Shown here piece by piece: positions 17,286-25,067 of a stretch of DNA of 42,398 nucleotides (position 1 is the first letter of the stretch; each line of letters starts with the position of its first letter). The notes below the pieces were generated by a model. It searched no databases. It was not told where the DNA came from and saw only the letters and a list, made by a program, of their open reading frames with translations. The DNA is from JAVWHP01 sp036639955 (GTDB taxonomy: Bacteria > Bacillota_I > Bacilli_A > Erysipelotrichales > Erysipelotrichaceae): positions 1 to 42,398 of the forward strand of contig JAVWHP010000011.1 of assembly GCA_036639955.1 (NCBI GenBank), read 5' to 3'. The translations under genes and the position numbers were made by a program.

Positions 17286-17765
17286 ATGGAATATGTAAAA
17301 CAAGATAAACCAATCTTAAGGTATAAAAAACTTAAATATGCATTATTAATTTTTGTACAAGCATTTATATGGATCAATTCTATGCAGGATGGTACTACTT
17401 CTAGTGATTTATCTAATGGTATAATTAATGAATTTTTATCTTTTTTCCAAAATATCGTTCCATTAGATGTATTACATATAGCAGTTAGAAAACTAGCTCA
17501 CTTTAGTGAATATGCTTTATTAGGTATTCTAATATTTTTAGTGATTAAGCTTTATACGGATAATTTGGCTATTATTACTTTCAGTAGTATTTCATATACT
17601 TTTATAGTTGCTTGCATAGATGAATTGATTCAAACGCAAGTTCCAGGTAGGTCTGGTTGTTTTACTGATGTAATGATAGATTCTTCTGGAGCGATTATCT
17701 TCATTTTAATAAGTGTACTTATTGTGTTAGAGAAGAATAGAGGAAAATTAAAAAAAGGGCTATAA
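17286..17765 (+). CDS. VanZ family membrane protein
   Basis: A 159-residue membrane protein of the VanZ-like family. Family motifs are the N-terminal FIWINSMQDG region (about 28-37), VRKLAHFSEYALLG (about 67-80), DELIQTQVPGRSGCFTDV (about 113-130) and a final D-S-S-G-A helix. There are about four helices. The family is named for the teicoplanin-resistance accessory protein VanZ, but most members have no proven role, and there are no van genes here. An AAAGGAG site precedes the ATG. A TATAAT-like box lies at about 17239. Confidence 0.88.
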   Translation: MEYVKQDKPILRYKKLKYALLIFVQAFIWINSMQDGTTSSDLSNGIINEFLSFFQNIVPLDVLHIAVRKLAHFSEYALLGILIFLVIKLYTDNLAIITFSSISYTFIVACIDELIQTQVPGRSGCFTDVMIDSSGAIIFILISVLIVLEKNRGKLKKGL

Positions 17766-17784
17766 ATAGATGAATTTGATAATA

Positions 17785-17967
17785 TTTGTTAGTTTAAATA
17801 AACTAACAAAGTTAAAAGCTGCTTAAAGATTGTTGCTGTGAATTCTAATTTATAAAGTTCAATAGTTTACTATTGAGCTTTATATTTTTTTCTTATTATC
17901 ATTCTGTTATAGTTTGTTTAATCTAAATTATTTTTTTATTGTTTGTTAGTTTATTTAAACTTACAAA
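17785..17967. repeat. Two copies of a 12-bp-arm palindrome, 157 bases apart
   Basis: TTTGTTAGTTTA at 17785-17796 and at 17942-17953 is followed in each case, after two bases, by its reverse complement (TAAACTAACAAA; the second copy reads TAAACTTACAAA). The copies flank the VanZ terminator. They could be operators for an unknown regulator or remnants of a small repeat element. The rest of 17766-18124 is T-rich and I see no gene in it. Confidence 0.7.
17854..17892 (+). terminator. Intrinsic terminator after the VanZ-like gene
   Basis: AAAGTTCAATAG pairs with CTATTGAGCTTT (one G-U pair) around a TTTA loop and is followed by ATATTTTTTT. Confidence 0.75.
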
Positions 17968-18092
17968 TTTTAAAATTTTATCTTTTTTTTAGTTTTTTTT
18001 TTTGTTCTAAAGTCCCTATTTATCGTGTTTTTCTCTGTTTTAATTCCTCACTTCCGCAAAAAAAACTCTGTAATCCCTTTCATTTTTGCGTA

Positions 18093-18111
18093 TTTCCTAT
18101 ATAATAGGAAA
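18093..18111 (+). promoter_or_regulatory. Palindrome overlapping the probable -10 box of the Nnr gene
   Basis: TTTCCTAT-ATA-ATAGGAAA is an 8-bp inverted repeat that contains TATAAT, 14 bases before the start codon. The -35 box is weak. A repressor site is possible; no regulator is identified. Confidence 0.45.
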
Positions 18112-18124
18112 GAGGTGAAAAGAG

Positions 18125-19660
18125 ATGAAACTAACAAATCAAAAGGAAATGCAGGATATTGATAGCAAAAGTATTAATGAATATAATATACCTGGCCTAT
18201 TATTAATGGAACATGCAGCCTTAGCAGTTTATCATTATATAAAAGATAATGTAGATATAGATGATAAAATTGTTATAGTTATTGGACCTGGTAATAATGG
18301 AGGAGATGGTCTAGCCTTAGCAAGACTATTTAATGCTTTTAGTAGTTATAAGGTAGAAGTAATAATGTTAAGTAGTTTAGGATCTCTAAGTGAAGATGGA
18401 GTAACATATTATAATATTCTAAAAGAACTTAATGTTGATATCAATGAAAATCTTAGTATTAAAGAAATTTTTGATATATTAAATAAATGTGATGTCATTA
18501 TAGATGCTATCTTTGGTACTGGTATATCTAGGAATATAGAGGGTAAATATTTTGAGGTTATAGAATTAATTAATTATTTACATAAGAATGTTATAAGTGT
18601 TGATATACCTAGTGGTATAAACTGTGAATCTGGTAATTTATATAATATAGCAATTAAAGCTAATACTACCTTAACATTTGCTTTTCCTAAATTAGGTTTA
18701 TATTTATATCCTGGAATTGAATATGCAGGAGAAGTAATTGTAGCTAAAATAGGTATACCGGAAAAAGTTATAGATGAGTGTCCGAGTAATATCGCATTAT
18801 TGGATAGGAAGACAGCAAACTCTTTCTTGCCTGATCGTTATTTAAGGAGTAATAAAGGAACTTATGGTAGAGTTCTTTTGATTGGTGGTTCTTTAGGAAT
18901 GAGTGGTGCTATCATATTGGCTGCAAAAGCGGTAGTAGGATGTGGGGCTGGTATTTGTCGAACTGCTTTACCAAAAACAATTCAAAAGGTATTTGCTAGT
19001 AGCATAGCTGAGGCTATGAGTATAGGTTTAGATGATATCGATGGTTGTATAAGCTATAGTAATATCAATAGAATATTAGAAGAAGCTAACAAGAGTGATG
19101 TAGTAGCCATTGGTCCTGGTATTGGAAGAAATGATGATATTGAAATGATTCTTAAAGAATTACTAAAGAGTGAGTTATCTTTAGTTATTGATGCTGATGC
19201 GCTATATGCGCTGAGTAATATAATGGATATGATAAAGGATAGAGATGCTATAACTATTTTAACACCACATCCAGGAGAATTTAGTAAGTTATGTGGTTTA
19301 GAAATTAATGAAATCTTAGCTAATCCTTTAAAAGCTGTGCAAGATTTCGTTGCTGTATACAACGTTACTTTAGTATTAAAGTTAGAAAGAACTATTATTG
19401 CTAATTCTAAAGATACGTATATTAATACTACTGGTAATAATGGTTTAAGTTGTGGAGGTAGTGGAGATGTGTTAACTGGCATTATTGCTAGCTTACTTGC
19501 TCAAAACGATAACAGTATTGAAGCTGCATCCTTAGGAGTATATCTACATGGTTTAAGTGCTGATTTGTTACTTAAGGATTATAGTGTATATACAATGACT
19601 CCATCAAATGTAATAGAGGGTTTAAATAACGCCTTTATAGAAGTGGAGAAAAACTTATGA
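18125..19660 (+). CDS. nnr: Bifunctional NAD(P)HX repair enzyme (epimerase plus ADP/ATP-dependent dehydratase)
   Basis: This enzyme repairs hydrated NADH and NADPH: the epimerase domain interconverts R- and S-NAD(P)HX and the dehydratase domain restores NAD(P)H using ADP or ATP. It is a full-length YjeF fusion of 511 residues. The N-terminal epimerase domain (about 1-215) has GPGNNGGDGLALAR and DAIFGTGISR. The C-terminal ribokinase-like domain (about 225-511) has TYGRVLLIGGS, ITILTPHPGEFSKL and GGSGDVLTG (444-452). An AGAGGTG site precedes the ATG. Its TGA stop overlaps the next ATG by four bases, so the following patatin gene is translationally coupled. Confidence 0.96.
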   Translation: MKLTNQKEMQDIDSKSINEYNIPGLLLMEHAALAVYHYIKDNVDIDDKIVIVIGPGNNGGDGLALARLFNAFSSYKVEVIMLSSLGSLSEDGVTYYNILKELNVDINENLSIKEIFDILNKCDVIIDAIFGTGISRNIEGKYFEVIELINYLHKNVISVDIPSGINCESGNLYNIAIKANTTLTFAFPKLGLYLYPGIEYAGEVIVAKIGIPEKVIDECPSNIALLDRKTANSFLPDRYLRSNKGTYGRVLLIGGSLGMSGAIILAAKAVVGCGAGICRTALPKTIQKVFASSIAEAMSIGLDDIDGCISYSNINRILEEANKSDVVAIGPGIGRNDDIEMILKELLKSELSLVIDADALYALSNIMDMIKDRDAITILTPHPGEFSKLCGLEINEILANPLKAVQDFVAVYNVTLVLKLERTIIANSKDTYINTTGNNGLSCGGSGDVLTGIIASLLAQNDNSIEAASLGVYLHGLSADLLLKDYSVYTMTPSNVIEGLNNAFIEVEKNL

Positions 19661-20916
19661 AAAGAGCATTAGTTTTAGGTGGTGGTGGTTCTAAAGGCGC
19701 CTATGAAATTGGAGTATGGAAAGCTTTAAAAGAATTAAATATTAAGATTGATATTGTTACAGGCACATCTATTGGTGCTTTAATCGGTTGTATGGTTGTA
19801 CAAGATGATTATGAAGCCGCTTTAGATTTATGGACGAACATAAAAGTTGATAGCGTAATGAAAAATGGTTTAAATTTAGATATGGATATAGAACTTATTA
19901 TGTCACAAAAATCCAAATTTAAAGAAGTATTCTCTTCTTTAGTATCTAATAAAGGTGCCGACATAACTCCCCTAATCCAAATGATTGACAACATCTTTAA
20001 CCCCGATAAATTCTTTAACTCTCCAATAGACTATGGATGTATGAGTGTCAAAGTTAAAGAATTTAAAGGACACCCTATCATTAAATCGCAAATGAATGCT
20101 GACAATAGCCGCGATTATCTACTAGCAAGTGCTTCTTGTTTCCCAGCATTTCCTCTAAAGGAAATAGATGGTGAATACTACGCCGATGGAGGCTATTATG
20201 ACAATGTACCAATCCATCTAGCTCAATTGTTAGGAGCAGATGAAATAATAGCTGTAGATTTAAAATCCATCGGTGTAAAACAAGAAGTAATAGAACAAAA
20301 TAGATTAATCTATATATCACCATTTGTACCATTAGGTTCATTCTTAAACTTTGACCAAGACCTAGTAAAAAGAAATATAGATTTAGGATATTATGATACA
20401 ATGCGAAAATACCATAAATATTTAGGCTATGAATACACCTTTGAATTAAGTGAATTAGAAAATCTAAATAAACTAGAACAAACAATTAAAACTAATCTAT
20501 TAAAAGAAACAATCGGTAATAATATTGATAATATAGTACATGTAGAAAAGATCTTTAAAGATATTGAAGCAGAGTATCCAAACGTATTATCGCTAGAACA
20601 CCCATATTTAAGACTATATGAATTACTAGCGGAATATTTAGAATTAGAAGTATTACACACATACACTATAGAGGAATTTAGCAATCTATTAATAACAAAT
20701 TTTGAACAACGAAAATTATTAAAAAATATTAGATGGAATGAATTGAAATCTATATTAACTGATTTTAAAAATGTTTCATCAGTAGATATTATAGGATTTA
20801 TATATCAAGAATTAATTAATAATAAATCTTTAATGAATTTAAATTATATGTTAACCCTATTTAAAAAAGAATTCGTATTAGCAATATTTTTAAAACTACT
20901 ACATGATAGCATGTAG
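19657..20916 (+). CDS. Patatin-like phospholipase with long C-terminal extension
   Basis: A 419-residue protein of the RssA/NTE-like patatin family. The N-terminal catalytic domain (about 1-280) has the glycine-rich oxyanion loop GGGGSKGAYE, the nucleophile Ser38 in GTSIG and the dyad Asp177 in DGGYYDN. The last 140 or so residues (280-419) are helical and charged and I do not recognise them. There is no signal peptide. The gene shares an ATGA overlap with the Nnr gene, which is an uncommon pairing and no functional link is obvious. Codons end mostly in T in the first third and in A afterwards. The stop codon lies within the terminator stem. Confidence 0.88.
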   Translation: MKRALVLGGGGSKGAYEIGVWKALKELNIKIDIVTGTSIGALIGCMVVQDDYEAALDLWTNIKVDSVMKNGLNLDMDIELIMSQKSKFKEVFSSLVSNKGADITPLIQMIDNIFNPDKFFNSPIDYGCMSVKVKEFKGHPIIKSQMNADNSRDYLLASASCFPAFPLKEIDGEYYADGGYYDNVPIHLAQLLGADEIIAVDLKSIGVKQEVIEQNRLIYISPFVPLGSFLNFDQDLVKRNIDLGYYDTMRKYHKYLGYEYTFELSELENLNKLEQTIKTNLLKETIGNNIDNIVHVEKIFKDIEAEYPNVLSLEHPYLRLYELLAEYLELEVLHTYTIEEFSNLLITNFEQRKLLKNIRWNELKSILTDFKNVSSVDIIGFIYQELINNKSLMNLNYMLTLFKKEFVLAIFLKLLHDSM

Positions 20917-20927
20917 TAGTTTTATTT
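20892..20927 (+). terminator. Intrinsic terminator, 14-bp stem over the patatin stop codon
   Basis: AAAACTACTACATG (20892-20905) pairs perfectly with CATGTAGTAGTTTT (20910-20923) around an ATAG loop, ending in TTTTATTT. The TAG stop is inside the 3' arm. Confidence 0.85.
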
Positions 20928-20940
20928 ATTAAAATAATAA

Positions 20941-20969
20941 TTGACATATAAGAAATTAAAGCATATTAT
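20941..20969 (+). promoter_or_regulatory. Promoter of the trp operon
   Basis: A consensus TTGACA (20941-20946), a 17-base spacer and TATTAT (20964-20969), just upstream of the T-box. Confidence 0.85.
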
Positions 20970-20983
20970 ATTACTAAGTTAAA

Positions 20984-21228
20984 TTCTTTGAACAAAAGTA
21001 AGTAACTTAATTGATGAAGCCTAGAGAGTTTACGTTTGGTGTAAGTAAACATGAATTAGTTAAGTGAATGGATTTGTGAGAAGCCTGGTGAATAAATAGT
21101 ATCCAGAGCCGTTATCCTACGTTATAAGGATAAAGTATAATAGCTAAGGCTACGTACTTGAACAGTGAGATATCACACATTAGGTGGCATAACGTATTCT
21201 ACGTCCTATAAGGGAGTAGAATTTTTTT
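20984..21228 (+). promoter_or_regulatory. T-box riboswitch, tryptophan (TGG) specifier
   Basis: A T-box leader that senses uncharged tRNA-Trp. Stem I has a kink-turn base, AGTA S-turn, AGAGAG (near 21023), a GGTG loop and then GAA followed by TGG (21069-21071) and A. Stem II and the F-box CCGTTATC follow (near 21107). The T-box reads AGGTGGCATAACG (21182-21194). Its UGGC would pair with GCCA, which fits the G73 discriminator of tRNA-Trp. The terminator hairpin ATTCTAC/GTAGAAT (21196-21222) ends in seven Ts. Specifier, discriminator and the downstream trpBA genes all agree. Confidence 0.95.
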
Positions 21229-21250
21229 ATGCTAAAAAAGGAGAAAAAGA

Positions 21251-21304
21251 ATGAACAAATTAAATGCATTTAGAAATAGTTGGCATAGCCATATAAATTA
21301 TTAA
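21251..21304 (+). CDS. Short Trp-containing leader peptide
   Basis: A 17-codon reading frame, MNKLNAFRNSWHSHINY, with GGAG seven bases before its ATG. It lies between the T-box terminator and trpB and holds one Trp codon at position 11. It could be a trp leader peptide adding translation-dependent control downstream of the T-box, or a chance frame. Only a weak five-pair hairpin lies between it and trpB, so classical attenuation is not obvious. I know of no close family. Confidence 0.45.
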   Translation: MNKLNAFRNSWHSHINY

Positions 21305-21363
21305 TTATATAAGAATTTAACTATTATAAAAAATAGATATAAACTATCGATAAGGAGATAAAA

Positions 21364-22551
21364 ATGAAACAAGAAGGAAGATTTGGAGATTTTGGAGGAC
21401 AATACGTCCCAGAAATAGTTATGAATGCAGTAGAAGAATTAAGAGAAGCATATGAATTCTATAAGAATGATGAAACTTTTACTAAAGAATTAAAAGATCT
21501 ATATGTTAATTATGCAGGAAGACCTAGTATGTTATATTATGCAGATAAAATGACTAAAGATTTAAAAGGACCTAAAATTTATATTAAACGTGAAGATTTA
21601 AATCATACAGGCGCTCATAAAATTAATAATGTTTTAGGACAAATACTATTAGCTAAAAAGATGGGTAAAAAAAGAATTATCGCTGAAACTGGAGCTGGTC
21701 AACATGGTGTTGCTAGTGCTACAGTTGCTGCTCTATTTGATTTAGAATGTGTTGTTTATATGGGTAGAGAAGATATGGAACGCCAAGCATTAAATGTTTA
21801 TCGTATGGAACTATTAGGTGCGAAAGTAGTTGGTGTTGATAGTGGTACTGCTACTTTAAAGGACGCTGTTAATGAAGCTATGCGTGACTGGGCTACTAAT
21901 ATTGATACTACTTTCTATTGTATCGGTAGTGTTGTAGGTCCTCATCCTTATCCAACTATGGTACGTGACTTTCAAAGAGTCATTGGAATAGAAACTAAGG
22001 AACAGTTACAATTACTTGAAGGTAAATTACCTGATGCAGTAGTAGCTTGTGTTGGTGGTGGTTCTAATGCTATAGGAATGTTCTATGATTTTATTAATGA
22101 TAAGAGTGTAAGACTAATAGGAGCAGAAGCAGCAGGACGTGGTATTGATACATTAAAACATGCAGCAACTATTGCTAAAGGAACAACTGGAATTTTTCAT
22201 GGTATGAAATCTTTATTTTTACAAAATAATGAAGGCCAAATAGATGAAGTATTCTCTATATCAGCAGGTTTAGATTATCCAGGTATTGGACCTGAACATG
22301 CTAATCTTCATGTAAGTGGTCGTGGTGAATACTTGGCTATTAGTGATGATGAAGCCGTTTCAGCTTTTGAATACTTATCTAAAATGGAAGGTATTATACC
22401 AGCAATTGAATCAGCACATGCAATAGCAGCAGCTATTAAAGTAGCACCAACAATGAACTCAGATCAAATCATGGTAATTAATTTATCAGGACGTGGAGAT
22501 AAGGATGTTCACCAAATAGCTAAATATAAAGGAGTAACAATCAATGAATAG
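21364..22551 (+). CDS. trpB: Tryptophan synthase beta subunit
   Basis: TrpB joins indole and L-serine to make L-tryptophan with pyridoxal phosphate. The 395-residue protein is full length and looks fully active: FGGQYVPE near the N-terminus, Lys86 in HTGAHK for the Schiff base, Glu108 in AETGAGQHG as the catalytic acid, phosphate-binding GGGSNAIG, GLDYPGIGPEH, and SGRGDKD at the C-terminus. It is the classical TrpB1 type that works with TrpA. A strong AAGGAGAT site precedes the ATG. The gene sits behind a Trp T-box and overlaps trpA by 8 bases. No trpE, G, D, C or F gene is in this window. Confidence 0.97.
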   Translation: MKQEGRFGDFGGQYVPEIVMNAVEELREAYEFYKNDETFTKELKDLYVNYAGRPSMLYYADKMTKDLKGPKIYIKREDLNHTGAHKINNVLGQILLAKKMGKKRIIAETGAGQHGVASATVAALFDLECVVYMGREDMERQALNVYRMELLGAKVVGVDSGTATLKDAVNEAMRDWATNIDTTFYCIGSVVGPHPYPTMVRDFQRVIGIETKEQLQLLEGKLPDAVVACVGGGSNAIGMFYDFINDKSVRLIGAEAAGRGIDTLKHAATIAKGTTGIFHGMKSLFLQNNEGQIDEVFSISAGLDYPGIGPEHANLHVSGRGEYLAISDDEAVSAFEYLSKMEGIIPAIESAHAIAAAIKVAPTMNSDQIMVINLSGRGDKDVHQIAKYKGVTINE

Positions 22552-23317
22552 AATCGATGAATGTCTAGCTAACTTAAAAGCTAATAATAAAAAAGCACTT
22601 GTATCATTTGTATTATGTGGAGATCCTACTTTAGATTATACTAAACAACTAATATTAGATTTAGCTAATAGTGGAACTGACATTATACAACTAGGTATTC
22701 CTTTCTCAGATCCAATTGCACAAGGACCGACAATTCAAGATGCATCTAAAAGATCAATAGAAGCAGGAACAAATCTTAAAAGAATTATAGAAATGGTTAT
22801 AGAAATACGTAAACTAACTAATATACCTTTAATGTTTATATTATATGCTAATACTGTATATAGTAAAAATATCAATAAATTCTTTAAACGTTGTAAAGAA
22901 ATAGGCATAGATGCAGTCCTAATTCCGGACTTACCCTATGAGGAATTAGCTGAATTTGAAAATGAATCTAAACAATATGGAATAAAATTGATTAGAACCT
23001 TAACTCCTAGTAGTACTACTAGAGTTAAGATGATTGTTGATAAAGCTGATTCTTTTGTATCTTGTATATCTAGTTCTCGTACAACTTTCATTAATGATTT
23101 AACTAAACTAAGTAGAGAAATAAGAGATTATAGTTCTATTTATACTTTATTAGAATTAGATGTTTGTACTTCTAAGGAAGTAGAAATTTTAAAGAATACT
23201 GCTGATGGCATAATCATTAATAGTGTAATAGTAGAATTAATAGAAGAGTATAAAGATTTAGCTACTCCTCATATCTTAAGTTTTATAAAAGAATTAAGAA
23301 CTATATTAGATAAGTAA
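22544..23317 (+). CDS. trpA: Tryptophan synthase alpha subunit, probably catalytically inactive
   Basis: TrpA normally cleaves indole-3-glycerol phosphate (IGP) to indole, which is channelled to TrpB. This 257-residue copy has the TIM-barrel framework, including FVLCGDP (22-28) and PFSDP (53-57), and aligns with the Salmonella protein without gaps over the active site. Yet catalytic Glu49 is Gln49 (IIQLGIP) and Asp60 is Gln60 (PIAQGPTIQ). The loop-6 S-R-x-G-V-T-G is SSRTTFIND, the Q-G-F-G loop is LELDV and the phosphate motif G-S-A is NSV. Loop-2 residues that contact TrpB (Pro53, Asp56, Pro57) remain. I infer a subunit that activates TrpB but cannot use IGP. The frame is intact, so it is not a simple pseudogene. 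Confidence 0.93.
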   Translation: MNRIDECLANLKANNKKALVSFVLCGDPTLDYTKQLILDLANSGTDIIQLGIPFSDPIAQGPTIQDASKRSIEAGTNLKRIIEMVIEIRKLTNIPLMFILYANTVYSKNINKFFKRCKEIGIDAVLIPDLPYEELAEFENESKQYGIKLIRTLTPSSTTRVKMIVDKADSFVSCISSSRTTFINDLTKLSREIRDYSSIYTLLELDVCTSKEVEILKNTADGIIINSVIVELIEEYKDLATPHILSFIKELRTILDK

Positions 23318-23350
23318 TAATTTGTTATCATTTAGTGGCATTGAGCAATT

Positions 23351-23381
23351 AATAAAGACTATCCTTTGGATAGTCTTTATT
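23351..23381. terminator. Bidirectional terminator after trpA
   Basis: AATAAAGACTATCC pairs perfectly with GGATAGTCTTTATT around a TTT loop. The right arm contains the stop codon of the small minus-strand gene. Confidence 0.85.
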
Positions 23382-23559
23382 TAGAAGGGGTAGGGTGATC
23401 AACGATAGCTTTGATCTTTTTAACCAAGTCATCATAGTCATAAAATTCATTTTCTAGTATTGTTTCTGATACTTTGGCTAGTTCACTAATTATTAGCCTA
23501 TCATTTACGACGTTTCGACTATGGTCAATACTATTAATGATTCTTAATAGGTTATCCAT
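23377..23559 (-). CDS. Small hypothetical protein, 60 residues
   Basis: I do not recognise this protein. It starts at an ATG eight bases after GAGG; an upstream in-frame GTG (23568) lies inside that site. It is soluble, acidic and mostly helical, with a D-Y-D-D-L-V-K-K segment near residue 45, and has no Cys or membrane helix. A dedicated ribosome-binding site and a shared terminator support it as a real gene. It stands alone, convergent with trpA. Confidence 0.6.
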   Translation of the reverse strand: MDNLLRIINSIDHSRNVVNDRLIISELAKVSETILENEFYDYDDLVKKIKAIVDHPTPSK

Positions 23560-23696
23560 AATTATCACCTCTTATACATATATTATAGTCTATAACTGAT
23601 TATTGTAAATTAATATAATATACTAGTTCATAGATTATAATACTTAAAGTTATGTAGTTTATGTTATAATAATAGAAGAAATGTGAGGTAATTAAG

Positions 23697-24986
23697 ATGG
23701 AATTTATTTTAATAGCTTTAATGATTGTAATATTAATTTTATTATTAGTTAATGTAATTATTACTTTTAATAATAAGAAGAGTATAGCTGAAGAAATTCG
23801 TAATCAGATGAAGGATAATGTTAGTAGTATGATGGATAATACTAATCATTTATCTTCTGTTATGAGTGAAGCTAGTAGAAATGCTAGTGTTTCTCAAGAT
23901 AAAAGAATTGATGAATTAACTAAGCAGTTAGATGCTAATCAAAAGTTGCTTTATCAAATAGTTAGTGATTCTTTAAATAATATTCAGAAAGCTATTAGTG
24001 AGAATACTAAGATGAGTGAACAGAAGTTAGAGAATATTAGAATAACTATGGAGCAACGTTTAACTAAGTTATCTGATGAAAATAGTAAAAAACTAGATGA
24101 AATGCGTGAGACTGTTGATGAAAAATTACAGAAGACATTAGAGGAACGTATATCTAAATCGTTTACTATTGTATCTGAACGTTTAGAACAAGTATATAAG
24201 GGATTAGGAGAGATGCAAACATTAGCCATTGGGGTAGGTGATCTTAAAAAAGTACTGAGTAATGTAAAGACTAGAGGTATATTAGGTGAAATTCAATTAG
24301 GTGCTATATTAGAAGAAATACTATCTCCTGAACAGTATGATACTAATGTAGTAACTAAAAAGGGAAGTAGTAACTACGTTGAGTATGCTGTTAAACTTCC
24401 AGGTGATGATGAACATGTAGTTTATTTACCGATTGATTCTAAGTTTCCTGGAGAAACTTATTCTCAATTGGTAGATGCTTATGATAGTGGAGATACAGCA
24501 AGAATTGCTATATGTGTTAAAGCACTAGAAACAGTAATCAAACAAAGTGCGAAGGATATTAGAGACAAATATATTGATACGCCTAATACGACTGATTTTG
24601 CTATAATGTTTCTTCCTTTTGAAGGACTTTATGCAGAAGTAATAAATCGTGGATTAATTGAAGTCCTTCAAAGAGATTATAAGATTAATATTGCCGGTCC
24701 TACAACAATGGCTGCTTTATTGAATTCTTTACAAATGGGTTTTAAAACTTTAGCAATACAAAAACGTAGTAGTGAAGTTTGGGATGTACTAGGTGCTGTT
24801 AAAACTGAATTTAATAAGTTTGGTGAAGTACTTGAGGGTACTCAACTTAAGATGGAACAAGCCCAAAGAGAATTAGATAAGCTTGTTGGTGTTAGAACTA
24901 GACAAATACAAAAGAAACTTAAGGATGTAACTTCTTTAGAAGTTAATAGTACTGAAGTGCTTATAGAGGATGGGGAAGATGTTTAA
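23697..24986 (+). CDS. rmuC: RmuC domain DNA recombination protein
   Basis: RmuC family proteins have a nuclease-like core and limit DNA inversions at short repeats in E. coli. The 429-residue protein has an N-terminal membrane anchor (about 3-26), a long coiled coil (about 30-175), then the RmuC core: LGEIQLGAILEEIL, YVEYAVKLPG, PIDSKFPGE, DFAIMFLPFEGLYAEV and GPTTMAALLNSLQMGFKTLAIQKRS. A GTGAGG site precedes the ATG. It is a single-gene unit between two hairpin terminators. Confidence 0.93.
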   Translation: MEFILIALMIVILILLLVNVIITFNNKKSIAEEIRNQMKDNVSSMMDNTNHLSSVMSEASRNASVSQDKRIDELTKQLDANQKLLYQIVSDSLNNIQKAISENTKMSEQKLENIRITMEQRLTKLSDENSKKLDEMRETVDEKLQKTLEERISKSFTIVSERLEQVYKGLGEMQTLAIGVGDLKKVLSNVKTRGILGEIQLGAILEEILSPEQYDTNVVTKKGSSNYVEYAVKLPGDDEHVVYLPIDSKFPGETYSQLVDAYDSGDTARIAICVKALETVIKQSAKDIRDKYIDTPNTTDFAIMFLPFEGLYAEVINRGLIEVLQRDYKINIAGPTTMAALLNSLQMGFKTLAIQKRSSEVWDVLGAVKTEFNKFGEVLEGTQLKMEQAQRELDKLVGVRTRQIQKKLKDVTSLEVNSTEVLIEDGEDV

Positions 24987-25027
24987 AGCTAGGCTAATAG
25001 TGTAGCAGCTAGCTTGGTGAGTATTGG

Positions 25028-25067
25028 ATAATAAAAGTTGTATTCAAATGAATACAACTTTTATTAT
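25028..25067. terminator. Bidirectional terminator, 18-bp perfect stem
   Basis: ATAATAAAAGTTGTATTC pairs perfectly with the arm at 25050-25067 around an AAAT loop. It serves rmuC and the convergent GatZ-like gene, whose TAA stop is inside the stem. Confidence 0.87.

Noticed and set aside
17286..17765. VanZ-like gene as evidence for glycopeptide resistance
   Set aside because: No vanA/B, vanH, vanX, vanR or vanS genes are present. VanZ-family proteins are common without resistance.
18125..19660. Use of the mycoplasma genetic code, suggested by the low GC content
   Set aside because: The Nnr gene ends in TGA exactly at the ATGA overlap with the next gene, and Trp residues are encoded by TGG.
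21229..21273. Fourteen-codon ATG frame starting right at the Trp T-box T tract
   Set aside because: There is no ribosome-binding site before it, and it overlaps the better-supported 17-codon leader frame.
22544..23317. trpA as a simple pseudogene
   Set aside because: The frame is intact at nearly full length, the start has a good ribosome-binding site and is coupled to trpB, and the TrpB-contacting loop is kept. Selective loss of catalytic residues fits a retained regulatory role better.
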